A stretch of 64,000 nucleotides of DNA from Agaricus subrufescens (lineage: Eukaryota; Basidiomycota; Agaricomycetes; Agaricales; Agaricaceae). The notes beneath the pieces were generated by a model. That model worked only from the letters and a program-made list of their open reading frames with translations, ran no database searches and was not told the DNA's origin. Positions 10,120-21,151 of this stretch are shown here, one piece after another. The translations under genes and the position numbers were made by a program. Location: contig CM057057.1 of the NCBI GenBank assembly GCA_029945375.1, positions 2,418,001 through 2,482,000 on the forward strand, read 5' to 3'. The first letter of the stretch is position 1, and every line of letters starts with the position of its first letter.

Positions 10120-12735
10120 CTATCGCGACGCCGGTTTGAAGATCGGCAAAGGATGAGCTTCCGTATTAAAAACAAAGCCTAAACACCTGGTCAATGAAAA
10201 GTATTGAGATCAAGGAAACAGTTGCACATACGGTCTAGGGAGATCTTACGATCATCAGAAAACAACAAGTAGAGGTACTTGAGTGTTTCGCTCTGTGTAA
10301 CAAATTGTCGTCAACTCGTCCATTAAAGACTTCATTGTTTCTCCTACTCACCAGGAAAAATGTCTCCATTTTATCCTCCTTTCTCGTGGGTACCTCGTCC
10401 ACGTTAAGGATAGTGGCATAGCCCCCACTTTCAACACGACAATGCTTCTCGATCGCTTGAAAAATGTCCCAACCGTGATCCCGGTAGCGATTATCACCTG
10501 TCAGACGATAAGCTATGAATAACGACTCTATGGTTTCTGGCCTAACAAAAGGACGAGTGTTATCGTTCAAGGGCTCATGAAGAAAAATGTCTATAGCGCA
10601 CCGGAGCATATAGCGAGCGTAATATGGAGGTTTTTCGCCTACTCTAGTCGAGCATAAGATGACAATCTATGCACCCAAGAAAGTCAATCTCACCGAGCAC
10701 CTTGGATATACCAATCCGGGGGAGCATTAGGCATCGCATCCATACCATCACTCGCTATCCTGAAATGAGCCACCTCAGGAGAAAGTCCACTAAAACGCAA
10801 CAAAACACTAATCAGATACCATGTGCAAAAGGGGCCGAAAAGACATCTAAGACGCACGTAGCAGTATCATGTGTATGCAAACACGTCTTCAAAAGTTCAG
10901 ATCCAATTTTCCAATCTCGTAGACCATCTACAGATAACTGTTCCGCTCCGGGCGGATGAGAAATCTTGTTGCGGGGTACCTTAGGATCTGCAGAAACCGC
11001 GCCAAGCATAAGTGAGCCAGCGAGAAAACATGTTAGATGATCTTGTTTTGGAACAAGTCGCCATGAACTGTATGCAATGATGTTATAACGTGTGGTGAGA
11101 AGGGGGAGAGGAAGATCGCACATTTCCGCGCTAGCTTTGTTTTTTTCAGGTTGAAGCTCAGATGTGTAGACGTATCCTCCTGACTGAGTTTTCTTGAAAA
11201 GGTGCTGTTGGATTGATGTCATAGCATCAAGATACATCTAGAACCGAGAGTCAGAAAAGACTGTAGAGTCACTTGAGTAGAAGAAGATACTTGCGTCTCT
11301 GTATATTGGCTCCGTATAATTCTGTACATAAGTTTAGTTGAAGGCACTGTAGGTATACTGGACGGCACTTGCAGTTTGTATATATTGTTTCCTGAGAGGG
11401 TTTGAGTTCATGAGGCTTTGTAGTATAAGAGTACTCACAATAAATACTCATAAAAAGAATCGGCCCTAGATCCAAGGCGAACAGCGGAAGTAACATATTG
11501 ACCATCTTCAACACTGAAACAAAAAGTTTTAGCGTACAACTGGAAATCAAGCAATAAAATACACATACTTCATGAATATGGAAGCCATCCCATGAGGTAA
11601 TTTTGCTTTGTTAATCACTTCCATGACCTAGAAAATCATTAGTAAATGCAAAACCTCCTAGGAAGAAGCACGTACATGCTTGGCCTTGCGTTTATAAATC
11701 GGATTATCGGTGATTTCGCTTAGGTACTTGAACTCGAGTTGAAGGGTCCCTACTTCCGCGATGCTTACAAGTCCTGGAAAGTCTGTTGCGTGATAACCTT
11801 TTCTCTCCGCCAGATTGATCAGAGGAAGAGGTAGGCCAGACGCTGTTTCGAACGCCGGAAGAATCCGATCCGCGAGGTCGATAGCCTTTTGAAGTAGAAG
11901 AGGGTCTTGAGATGTTAGTTCATAAGCTGATAGCAGCCCTCCTAACACTCGAATAGTTGTCTGTTCATTTCCTGTTTAGCTGAGGAGATGAATGTCATGT
12001 AGGTGACGTACCTCAAATGTGCTAAAAGTACTGTTAACATCGAATGTTAATTTTCGATTAACCCAACGCCGAGCTCGGTAATACTCGTCATAGAGCCCCA
12101 TGATAAGCATTGTATCCAGCGAATCAACGACAGTGTAACCAATGCCGCCTGCTTCGGTGAGATTCGAGCCTTCACGGCTAATTGGATGATATTCGTCCGC
12201 TCCCATAGCATCGCGTTCTAGTCAATCAGTCAACAGGAGCCTGAAAGGAAGTGACTTTGCCTTACCATATGCTAACCAGGCGTGCTATGCGGGTATGAGC
12301 TCAGTCACAGGACCCACATATGGCACAAGGAGTGCTTACCTTGAACGCCTGAACAACGGCCTGCTGCTTCGTGGTGTCTGCTTGTAGTCGTGTGGGAGGA
12401 ACATAGAATTGGGGGGTCTCAGCTAATGGAGCAGCATCCCAGTGCTCAGAGAGGCCTATCCAGTCTTTGACGATGCCAGAGAAAACTTGGGGTTGCTGCA
12501 ACGCAGGATAATTTCAATCAACTAGCGGAACTGGTAGGAATTGTGAACCTACAAAGTAAGCATATATCGCCAGACATAGGATGAGCAAACTCCAGAAGTG
12601 ATTAGAGAGAAGACCGGTCGCCAGCGAAACCAAGCTCCTCTTCTGTGGTAGTCAGTGCAGGGTTGATTGCTAGAACAGAACTCATACCCTGTTTGCACTA
12701 TCGTCTTTTGTTGCTTTCTTCCCTTTTTGCTTCAT
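10120..12735 (-). CDS. Glycosyl hydrolase family 47 class I alpha-1,2-mannosidase
   Basis: Fifteen exons in phase give 594 residues. Exon starts run 12735, 12642, 12495, 12284, 12217, 11960, 11627, 11513, 11321, 11237, 11067, 10789, 10643, 10292 and 10178. A short cytosolic basic tail is followed by a signal anchor (exon 2, FWSLLILCLAIYAYF). The GH47 landmarks are YTVVDSLDTMLIMGL, NVEDGQYVTSAVRLGSRADS, SWRLVPKQDHLTCFLAGSL, RPFVRPETIESLF and the Ca2+-site FNTEAHPLPIF near the C-terminus. Family members trim mannose from N-glycans in the ER or Golgi as type II membrane proteins. I chose the ATG at 12735; in-frame ATGs at 12807 and 12888 are alternatives. One exon (11321-11291) rests on phase alone. 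The gene is convergent with uS4. Confidence 0.9.
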
Positions 12736-12864
12736 CGTGTTGCTGATGAACGAGGGATTTTGGAAGTGCTTGACAACATCACGGAGAAATATTCGGCCGC
12801 TTGGCATCAACAATGGTCGACATCTGATTTGATGGCCGGAATCCAAATTTAGATTCAGATCAAG

Positions 12865-13190
12865 CCACCTCCTGCGTTTGCCTTCCAAAGATCATCCATA
12901 GCTCCTCGGGTCATGTCTGAGCTCTTAAATTCCCTGATATACATTTTGCGGCGTCAGAAGATTGTATCTACCGACCTCTGAGCTCTTTTGGAGAGAGTCG
13001 AAGGTCAATTAAGCCTTCATCATCGCCCGCTTTAGCTTTACGACTCGGAAAAAGTCTAATACTGTGCGGCAGTGATGTTATCGTCCAATTTGCAGCCGCT
13101 ATACCTCAAGAAAACCACTTCTGATTCAAGCTATCCTACTGATCTCCGAAACGGTCACTTTACACAGGGCTGATAAATGGTATGTGGGAT
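12865..13190. repeat. Segment duplicated at 15221-15522 (GH47 upstream region)
   Basis: The stretch just upstream of the mannosidase gene reappears at about 15221-15522 with high identity. Shared parts include TTCCAAAGATCATCCATAGC, CTCCTCGGGTCATG, TTAAATTCCCTGATATA and CAGGGCTGATAAATGG. The copy lies next to a truncated P-family fragment, so it was carried along in a local duplication and then rearranged. Confidence 0.85.
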
Positions 13191-13378
13191 CCACTGAACG
13201 TCCAATAATGACAGATCATTCAAAAAACACGGTAGGCAAAACAAGGGGTACAACATACGCGAAATTTAATCAGAAAGCAGGGATAACAGGCGTACAAAGC
13301 GCAAGTATTTAGGATATTATAGTTTCACAAAGAGCGGGATTTTACAGATCGACACCTACAGGCATCGAATGTTCACAT

Positions 13379-14392
13379 CTAACCACCACGAGTGTGATAT
13401 GAAGGGGGCTCCAGAGAAAAGGACGAGCCGACTGACGCACTCCTGACAACTGAAAAGCGGTCACGTCTGGAGTCAAATTGGATTGTCAAGCCAGTGGTGC
13501 GCCTGATCTCTTCCAGCTTAAGGCTATCTTCAGCTGAAAGTTGACCGGATTGTGCCAATGCACATAATTGCTGTAGCTCCTCTTCAAACCGACTCGTCAA
13601 TGCCTGTAGATTATCTAAGGCATTCCTGACTCGCAGGCCTTCGCCTTCATTGTTGGATTCAGTGACCACCGGATCTCTGAAAGGATTTTCGGGCTCAATC
13701 TCTCTTGCAGAGCTCTGCGCAGGTATAATTCCTGCACGATCAGTGGTCACCCCTTTTGTAGTGGAGTAATTTTGCGTCATCGGGAAATCGAGGAAAGGCC
13801 GAGGTGTAGTAGGCAAGCGTGCTGACCGGGACGTACATTGCCCTGGGACATTTGAGGAGGTAGATCCATCACCAGCAGATGTCGAGCGGGAGGCCTTATA
13901 GCGACGCTTGTGTCTCAGGACAAAAAAAATGACTAGTGCCAGGATGATGAAGCTAGCAGCACCCAGAACCCCTCCGACAATAGCTCTCGACGTCTGATTA
14001 TGACTACTAGTAACAATCGGGTCACCACTGTTGACAAGCAAAACACCCAATAACGAACCTGGTATTGGTACTGGTAGTAATTGGTGCTTCCGTGGTCACG
14101 GTCCGCGTGCCCGACATAGTAACTGGGATAACAGTAAGTCTTCCATCAACCGTTGTCGTGAGACCGCTTGTAAAGACGCCTGTCGTGGTGAAAGTGGTAA
14201 ATGCCCAACTGACTTCAGTTGTGTCGGCCTGGGGTGCGCGGATGCTATAAGAGTGGTTCTTAATGACGTAAGGTGAAGAAAAAAAGAAAAAATCGGCCTA
14301 CTAGTTATCGACTTTCATCTGGCTGTAGTTAGGATCAGTGGCTGGGGTCGTAGTACGAGGTTGTGGATATAGTCCGTTGTATTCTACAACCT
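13379..14392 (-). pseudogene. P1: membrane-protein paralogue, probably a pseudogene
   Basis: The tail exon (14027-13379) is fully open and nearly identical in layout to P2: a transmembrane helix (AIVGGVLGAASFIILALVIF), the basic RHKRRYK, ENPFRDP, then LQALTSRFEEELQQL and GQLSAEDSLKLEEIRR. The ectodomain exon (14258-14059) has one Thr-rich module. The intron between them is only 31 nt because about 33 bp present in P2 are deleted. The position that is ATG in P2 and P3 reads ACG here, and the AG acceptor of intron 1 used by P2 is lost. I therefore call it a pseudogene, although an alternative upstream start cannot be excluded. Confidence 0.65.
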
Positions 14393-14591
14393 GGAACAAC
14401 CGAGTGAGTTTCTAATTCCATGCCAGTGTTGAACATGGAAGGAGGGGTAAAACATTCATAGGGCGGGTCGAGTGGGATCACTGCGACTCACCTTCAGGCA
14501 AAAATAATTAGCGTTGGTTCCAGAGGTCCTGCCTTGTCACTGAAAGCCTTTGAGTTTTCCTCCCTTGGAATGGAATAAGATTACAAGTGTC

Positions 14592-14730
14592 CTTGTCTTA
14601 TATGTATTTCCGGCCGGATACCATCGTCTGATCAATACAACGGGGCGATGATAACTGCCAGTTAGAATCAAGAACTTGTTGACATAGAGACCTCAGTGAT
14701 ACCGATGGCTCCATGGGCAAAGATTTCCCA
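14592..14730 (-). promoter_or_regulatory. P1 promoter: TATA-type box plus family motifs
   Basis: On the minus strand ATACATATAAGACAAG (14607-14592) is a TATA-like box. About 10 bp further upstream is GATGGTATCC (14626-14617) followed by TGATCA. A second conserved block, AACTTGTTGACATAGAGACC, read on the plus strand, lies near 14673-14692. All recur upstream of P2, P3 and P5, the first two also at P4. Confidence 0.65.
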
Positions 14731-14983
14731 AGGACAAATATAACACTCATACAAGCCGAACACTGGCATTTTGTTTTGTCTGTGAGGCATGGGATTCTGT
14801 GAACGTCCACTAATATCTGATCATTCGACAACGCTAGTACAGGCAAAACAAGAGGCACAACATACACGAAATTTGATCAGAAACCAGGTATAATAGACGT
14901 ACAAAGCGCAGGCATTTGGGACATTACACTTCTGAAAAGAGCGAAATTTTACAGATGGACACATCTACATCGAATGTTCACGT

Positions 14984-15139
14984 CTAACCACCACGAGTGT
15001 GATATGAAGGGGGGCCTAGAGAAATAGACGAGCCGGGTGACACACTCCTGATAACCAAAAACCGGTCGCGGCTGGAGTTAAATTGGATTGTCAAGCCAGT
15101 GGTGCGCCTGATCTCTTCCAGTTTGAGACCATCTTCAGC
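14984..15139 (-). pseudogene. Truncated P-family fragment (C-terminal tail only)
   Basis: The last about 50 codons of a P1/P2-like tail are present (LKLEEIRRTTGLTIQF through PPSYHTRGG and stop), together with about 190 bp of the matching 3' flank (14790-14983). Upstream it breaks into unrelated sequence and then into the duplicated GH47 upstream segment. No transmembrane or ectodomain part remains. Confidence 0.8.
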
Positions 15140-15220
15140 TGCTAGGACTGCAACTAGATTGCATTTGTCCGTGTTTACACGGCAAAGTCCGAAGCGCAAA
15201 AGGGGCTGGGTAGGAGCCTG

Positions 15221-15522
15221 GCCACCTCCTGCGTTTACCTTCCAAAGATCATCCATAGCTCCTCGGGTCATGCCTGAGCTCTTAAATTCCCTGATATATA
15301 TTTTGCGGCGTTGGAAGAGTGTATCTACAAACCTCTGAACTCTTCTGGAGAAAGTCGAAAGTCAATCAAGTCTTCATCATTGCCTACTTCAGCTTTACGA
15401 AAAAGTCCAATATTGTGTGGCAGCCGTTGTTTCTCAGAACCAATTTTGATTTTCTCCTCTAAGCTAACCTACTGATCGTCAAAACGGTTACTTTATGCAG
15501 GGCTGATAAATGGCATGTGAAA
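15221..15522. repeat. Second copy of the GH47 upstream segment
   Basis: This is the partner of 12865-13190. Point differences and a few small indels indicate that the duplication is not very recent. Confidence 0.85.
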
Positions 15523-15768
15523 TGAAAGTATGTATTATTGTTCTGCACCCCTCAATACTTTCTTTTTTTCTCTGATATTCTTGGTAGAATTTTCGTTAAC
15601 AGAATGATGAGCGGTGATAATCGAGAATCTATCTAGATAACATGCTGTTGATACCTTCTTAAATCGATCAGGATAAGCTGAATTGCATCGCACATAACAT
15701 TCTTTGCAGATTTGAAGCCCAACTAATGTATAAAAGCTGAAGGCCTATCGTTTGATTCTTCTTAAGAG

Positions 15769-16276
15769 ATGTCCTCCAATTCGTTCTTTTTTCATCAATC
15801 ATTGTCATCGTTAGGTATGCATGTGCTCAAGCACACTATGGCGTTGGTACGTATCGAGTCGCTTCAGTGTCAATGGCTTCTCGTCTCATGTTTTGTCAAG
15901 GAACTTACTATAACCCTGACGTGTGTAGCATCACTAACCCAGACCAATGTATCACTCAGCAATTACACACAGATCGGGTCCTGTAGACAGACCAGTTCAG
16001 ACAGTGACTATGTCGCAGCGCTGAATGCTCTTCAATACGATTTATCCAATCCGTGCTCCAGGTGTATCCGTGTGGAGTGTATGCCTTTCATCATTATTAC
16101 ACTTGTGCTAAAGGTTTACGCTCAGAGGAGATGGAGGCAGGTCTGTCAAGCTGACCATTGTCGACCGTTGCACCTAGTGCATTTATGGAGATATCGATAT
16201 GTCTCCGACAGCTTTTAAGGTTATCAGTGACCTCGGCGTTGGACGTATCCCTGGCATCGTCTGGGAGTACATCTGA
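15769..16276 (+). pseudogene. RlpA-like double-psi beta-barrel protein gene with a premature TAG
   Basis: Joining exons in phase gives YACAQAHYGVGTYYNPDV, NYTQIGSCRQTSSDSDYVAA, NALQYDLSNPCSR, then FTLRGDGGRSVKLTIVDRC and, after a TAG, YGDIDMSPTAF and LGVGRIPGIVWEY. This is the RlpA/expansin-like barrel of small fungal secreted proteins, including the usual TIVDRCxxC box, but the box reads Cys-Thr-stop-Cys. A TATA-like box (TGTATAAAAG) precedes it near 15728. No convincing signal peptide is left. Exon borders in the first 60 bp are unsure. It is either a nonsense-mutated gene or a sequence error. Confidence 0.6.
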
Positions 16277-16748
16277 ATCTATCCAACATGTTATTTGATG
16301 ATGCGGATAAGATAGAATACGTTCGTTTCATATCCTTTGCGACTTCAGTCAGGCGGGCATACAATGAGCTTAGTACCGGCTGATAAAAAGTGCAACAAAA
16401 GGTTACATGAAGGCGGTTGAGATCCAGATGCACTTGCCGCGTTGAGTTTACTTGGACACTTTTCTTTCTTCTGTCTCTCTCGTTCCCCATCCAATTGAAG
16501 GACAGATATAGCACTCATACAGGCCGGGTACTCACATTTTGTCCGTGGGGTTTGGGATCCAGTGAATGTCCAATAACTTCTGATCATTCGAAAAACGCTA
16601 CAGGTAAAACAAGAGGTACAACATACACAAAGCCTGATCAGAAGTCAGGTATAACGGACGTACAAAGTACGGGTATTTAGGATACTACACTTTTTAAAAA
16701 AGCGGATTTTTACAGATGGGCACATTTCCAGGCATCAAATGTTCACGT

Positions 16749-17914
16749 CTAACCACCACGAGTGTGATATGAGGGAGGGTCTAGAGAAAAGGTCGAGCCG
16801 GCTGACGCACTCCTGACAACCGAAAACCGGTCGCGTCTAGAGTCAAATTGGATTGTCAAGCCGGTGCTACGTCTGATCTCTTCCAATTTAAGACTATCCT
16901 CAGCTGAAAGCTGTCCAGATTGTGCCAATGCACATAATTGTTGGAGTTCCCCTTCAAACCGACTCGTCAATGCCTGTAGATTATCTAGGGCTTTCCTGAC
17001 TCGCTGGCCTTCGCCTTCATTGTTAGATTCGGTGACCACCGGATCTACAAAAGGATTTTCAGGCTCAATCCCTCCTAAAGAGTTCTGCACAGGTATGATT
17101 CCTGCACGATCAGTGGTTACCCCCTTTGTAGGGGGGTAATTTTGCATCACAGGGAAATCGAGGAAAGGCCGAAGTGTAGGAGATAAGTGTGCTGACTGGG
17201 ACATACATTGACCTGGAACATTTGAAGAGGTAGAGTCATCACCAGTAGATGTCGAGCGGGAGGCCTTATAGCGACGCTTGTGTCTCAGGACAAAAAAAAT
17301 GATTAGTGCCAGGATGATGAAGCCAGCAGCACCCAGAACCCCTCCGACAATAGCTCTCGACGTCTGATTATGACCACTAGTAACAATCGGGTCACCACTC
17401 TGCGTGCTACTTGACGCTCAAATTACTCCTTGTTGACAAGTAAAACACCCAATGACGAACCTGGTATTGGTATTGGTAGTAATTAGTACTTCCGTGGTCA
17501 CGGTCCGCGTGCCCGTCATAGTAGATGGGATAATGGTGGCTTTTCCATCAATTGTTGTCGTGAGACTGCTTGTAAAGACGCCTGTGGTGGTGAAAGTGGT
17601 ATTGATACTGGTAGTGATTGGTGTTTCCGTAGTCACGGTCTGCGTGCTCATCATAGTTGCGGTAACGGTGGTTTTTCCATCAGTCGTTGTTGTGAGACTG
17701 CTTGTAAAGACGCCTGTGGCGAAGAAAGTGATAGTTTGCTTATCGTGTCCAGCCGCGGCGACCGTAAGTGCACGAATGCTATAAGGGTGGATCTTAATAT
17801 TGTAACTTGGTGAAGAAAAAAAGAAAAATCAACTTACTAACGATCAACTTTCATCTGGCTGTAGTTGGGATCCATGGTTGGGGTTGTAGCACAAGATCGT
17901 GGCCCTACATCCAT
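16749..17914 (-). CDS. P2: single-pass membrane protein with Thr-rich modules and NPFxD tail
   Basis: Three exons (17914-17838, 17805-17461, 17397-16749) give 356 residues. The N-terminus MDVGPRSC... has no signal peptide, so an N-out anchor is predicted. The ectodomain carries two copies, 44 residues apart, of a Thr-rich module built on TGVFTSSLTTT-(T/I)-DGK and ending in TVTTE. A transmembrane helix and RHKRRYK follow. The tail has ENPFVDP, a helical LQALTSRFEGELQQLCALAQ, GQLSAEDSLKLEEIRR and a PPSYHTRGG end. No database family is recognised. The closest functional analogy is the yeast Wsc/Mid2 wall sensors, which is inference. It is the best-preserved small member of the tandem array. Confidence 0.75.
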
Positions 17915-18124
17915 TGTCCTCCGCAGATCTGGAACAACCGAGTGAGTTTCGAATTCTATGCTGAATGTGAAGAGAGGAGTAAAACATCCATATGGCGGCT
18001 AGAGTGGGATCACGACGACTCACCTTCAGACAAAAATAATTGGCGTTGGTTCCAGAAGTCCAGCCTTGTCACTGAAAGCCTTCGGGTGAGTTTTCCCCCT
18101 TGGAATGGAATAGTATTACAAGTC

Positions 18125-18262
18125 CTTGTTTTCTATGTATTTTTTCTGGTCAGATGCCATCCTCTGGTCAATACAACGGGGCGATGATATCTGCCAGTTA
18201 GAATCAAGAATTTGTTAACATAGAGACCTCAGTGATACCGGTAGCTTCATGGGCAAACGTTT
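18125..18262 (-). promoter_or_regulatory. P2 promoter region, family-type
   Basis: It holds the same distal block as P1 (AGAGACCTCAGTGATACCG, plus-strand reading) and a GATGGCATC version of the motif. The TATA-like box has diverged (ATACATAGAAAACAAGG). Between this box and the ATG at 17914 lies a probable 5' UTR intron (GTGAGTCG...TTGTTCCAG). Confidence 0.5.
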
Positions 18263-18493
18263 CCTAGAGACAGATATCACACTCATATAGACCGAACACT
18301 CACATTTTGTTTGTGGGGCTTGGGATTCTGTGAACGTCCAGTAACATCTGATCATTCGAAAAACGCTACAGGCGAGACAAGAGGCACGACGAAATTCAGT
18401 CAGAAACCAGGTATCACAAACGTGCAAAGCGCGAGTATTTAGGACATTACACTTTCAGAAAGAGCGGGATTTTACAGATGGACATATCCACAG

Positions 18494-19196
18494 GTCCGAT
18501 TCGGCCGATCACCAACCCTTACCACAACCACCATTGTGCCGAACATCCGCTCTCGCTTTCCCCCACCTAGCACCTCGCATCTTGTGGAGCTGCTTACACT
18601 CAAGAGACGGCTCGCAAATTCTAAGACGACCTTAATTTCTGAGTATCGAGCCACCGCAGGGACGAAACTCAACAGGAAACGGCCACTCTTAGCTTTTGGG
18701 CTGTCTCTCCGGTGTACGACAACATCGGCCGTGTACTCTGGCGGCTGGAGAATGGAGGAGAAAATGGTCCTCTCTTGTTCAAGGAGGAGAGACAAGGAAA
18801 TTTTTCATTCTATTCAGTCGGGGCATACGGGTATGAATTTTAATTTTTCTCTTTCGTCGTCAGTGGCTTTCGTCACTTGACTCTATGCGCTGAAACCTGT
18901 ATATAAAGGAACCGTTGTAGTAAATTAATCATCGAATAATCACCTCTCCCCCCTTTTCGCTCTTTGCTGTTCGATCCTCTCCAGAACTGTCACTGTCTCG
19001 ACATCCTCAAACCTTTGTCTCAACCTCGGCCTTCTAGTCCTGAGTACTGAGCCCCTGCCTTTCCCTGCTCGTTGCCCCGTTGCCCTCCATCTCTTGCTCT
19101 CACCGTTCCGGCTTTCTTTGGATTCACTCCTGGTACCGAAGTCTCGAGGTCGTTTCGTCGACCTCGCATTATTGAAGAACTCGCTTCCTCTTCAGA
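18494..19196. mobile_element. About 700-bp insertion in the P3 3' flank, possibly a decayed LTR-type element
   Basis: In P1, P2 and the 15-kb fragment the 3' flank runs without break from TTTTACAGATGGACA into AATGTTCACGTCTAACC; here the two halves are about 700 bp apart. The extra DNA has its own TATA box (TGTATATAAAGGAACC near 18898) followed by a pyrimidine-rich leader, a layout common in fungal LTRs. I find no clear target-site duplication or terminal repeat, so the element type is open. Confidence 0.4.
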
Positions 19197-19206
19197 ATGT
19201 TCACGC

Positions 19207-20238
19207 CTAACCACCATGAGTGTGATATGAGGGAGGATCTAGAGAAAAGGTCGAGCCGGCTGAAGCACTCCTGACAACCGAAAACCGGTCGCGTCTGGAG
19301 TCAAATTGGATCGTCAAGCCAGTGGTGCGCCTGATTTCTTCCAGCTTAAGGCTATCTTCAGCTGAAAGCTGCCTGGATTGTGCCAATGCACATAATTGCT
19401 GGAGCTCCCCTTCGAACCGACTCGTCAATGCCTGTAGATTATCTAGGGCATTCCTGACTTCACCTTCATTGTTGGATTCAGTGACCACCGGATCTCTGAA
19501 AGGATTTTCAGGCCCAATATCTCTTGAAGAGTTCTGCGCACTGGCAGGTATGATTCCTGCGCGATCTAGTTACCCCTTTTGTAGGGGGGGTATTTTGCAT
19601 CATCGGGAAAAAGAGGAAAGGCCGAGGTGTAGTAGACAAGCGTGCTGACTGGGGCATACATTGCCCTGGGACATTTGAGGAGGTAGAGCTATCACCAGCA
19701 GATGTCGAGCGGGAGGCCTTATGGCGACGCTTGTGTCTCAGGACAAAAAAAAGCGACCAGTCCCAAGATGATGATGGCAGCACCATCCAGAACCCCTCCG
19801 ACAATGGTTCTCGATGTATGATCACTGACACGGCTAACAGGAATAATCGGGTTACTACTCTGCGTACTATTCAACGCTCAAATTACTCTCCGTTGACGAG
19901 AAAAACACCAAATGACGAACCTGGTATAGATACTGGTAGGGATTATTACTGTCATGGTCCGCGTGGCCGACGAGGTCAATGAGAGAACAGCGGGTTTGCC
20001 ATCTACTATTGTTGTGAGACTGGTTGTAAAGACCTCCGTTCTGATGAAAGTGGTGGTAATTTGCACATTGAGTTGAGATGTATCATTGTGGGGTGCGCGA
20101 ATGCTATAAGAGTGGATCATGATTCTGTGAGGTGAGGAAAAAAAAGAAAGGGTCAACCTACTAATGATCGACTTTCATCTGGCTGTGGTTGAGATCAGTG
20201 GTTGGGGTTGTAGTGCAAGGTTGTGACCCTACATTCAT
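19207..20238 (-). pseudogene. P3: frameshifted member of the membrane-protein array
   Basis: It is homologous to P2 over its whole length: an ATG and N-terminal exon at 20238, one Thr-rich module, a transmembrane segment and a tail ending PPSYHTHGG. Two frame errors are visible. One extra base sits beside an A8 run in the transmembrane segment (about 19752). A net shift of -2 near 19566, with a 6-bp insertion close by, leads to a TGA soon after. The N-terminal exon also joins to a stop with the available splice sites. The tail reading frame downstream is otherwise preserved, so inactivation is probably recent. Confidence 0.8.
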
Positions 20239-21151
20239 TGTCTTCCACAAATCTAGTCCAACCGAATGGATTTCGAATTCTATGTCGAATGTGGAAAAAG
20301 GAGCAAAATATTCATAGAGCGAATAGAGTGAGATCACTGCAACTCACCTTCAGACCAATATAAGCAGCGTTGGTTCCAGAAGTCCTGCCTCGTCACTAAA
20401 AGCCTTCGAGTGGGTTTTTCTCCCTTGCAACGGAATAGGACCACAAGTTCGTGTTTTATATTTATTTTTCTGGTCGGATACCATCGTTTGATCAAGACGA
20501 CGGGGTGATACCAAGTTTTATAAGAACTTGTTGACATAGAGACGTGAGTAGTGCCGATGCTTTCAAGAGCGAAATATTTTTGTAAAAGAAGCCGTCTGTT
20601 ATAGTCTTCATAGTTGCAGCCACAAATGCGCGAATTTGAACGGTAAAAGAATTTACAGTGTTTGACACGTTTCTCAATGAGGCCGTTAGAGAGTTATGGC
20701 AGCTTCAGACCCACGGTATCATGATCCTGATGTTGAGTGCTGATGAACTGTTGTGGCCAGGAGTTATTGCAGTGTACATACAAGTTTTCCTGTTGGGATC
20801 TTTGATCATAGTGTCATCTTCCAAACCAGATCGCAGATAGAAAACGAAATTATAGTACCTCCTAGGTACCAGGTACAATGATACTTCAAAGCCTGGGACA
20901 ACATAGATTCCATGGTGTTCCTTACGGTCTGGATGATGCCGTCACTGTGTTACCACTTGACCAATATGCATCTTGTTCATCTTTCGCTTCGAGGCTCAGA
21001 TGAAGGTCGTCCAAATATACGCTACGGGTAGAGCATGAGGTATATGAAGAACAGCCAGATTTGACCTATAATCACATTGTGGAGCACTACGTTTTCGAAA
21101 AAAAGTCGAACTCTTACGAACCAGAATCTACAAACATGAGGCGTCTATTGC
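20239..21151. other. P3 promoter and upstream flank, partly homologous to the P4 upstream flank
   Basis: The P3 promoter (GGATACCATC at 20477-20486, TATA-like run at 20451-20467) lies here. The stretch about 20550-20780 shows recognisable similarity to 22730-22920 upstream of P4 (for example the shared CTGTTGTGGCC/GTTGTTGGCC part). No gene is seen between 20800 and 21150. Confidence 0.5.

Noticed and set aside
18494..19196. Insertion as a complete DNA transposon
   Set aside because: No terminal inverted repeats, no transposase frame and no clear target-site duplication could be found by eye.
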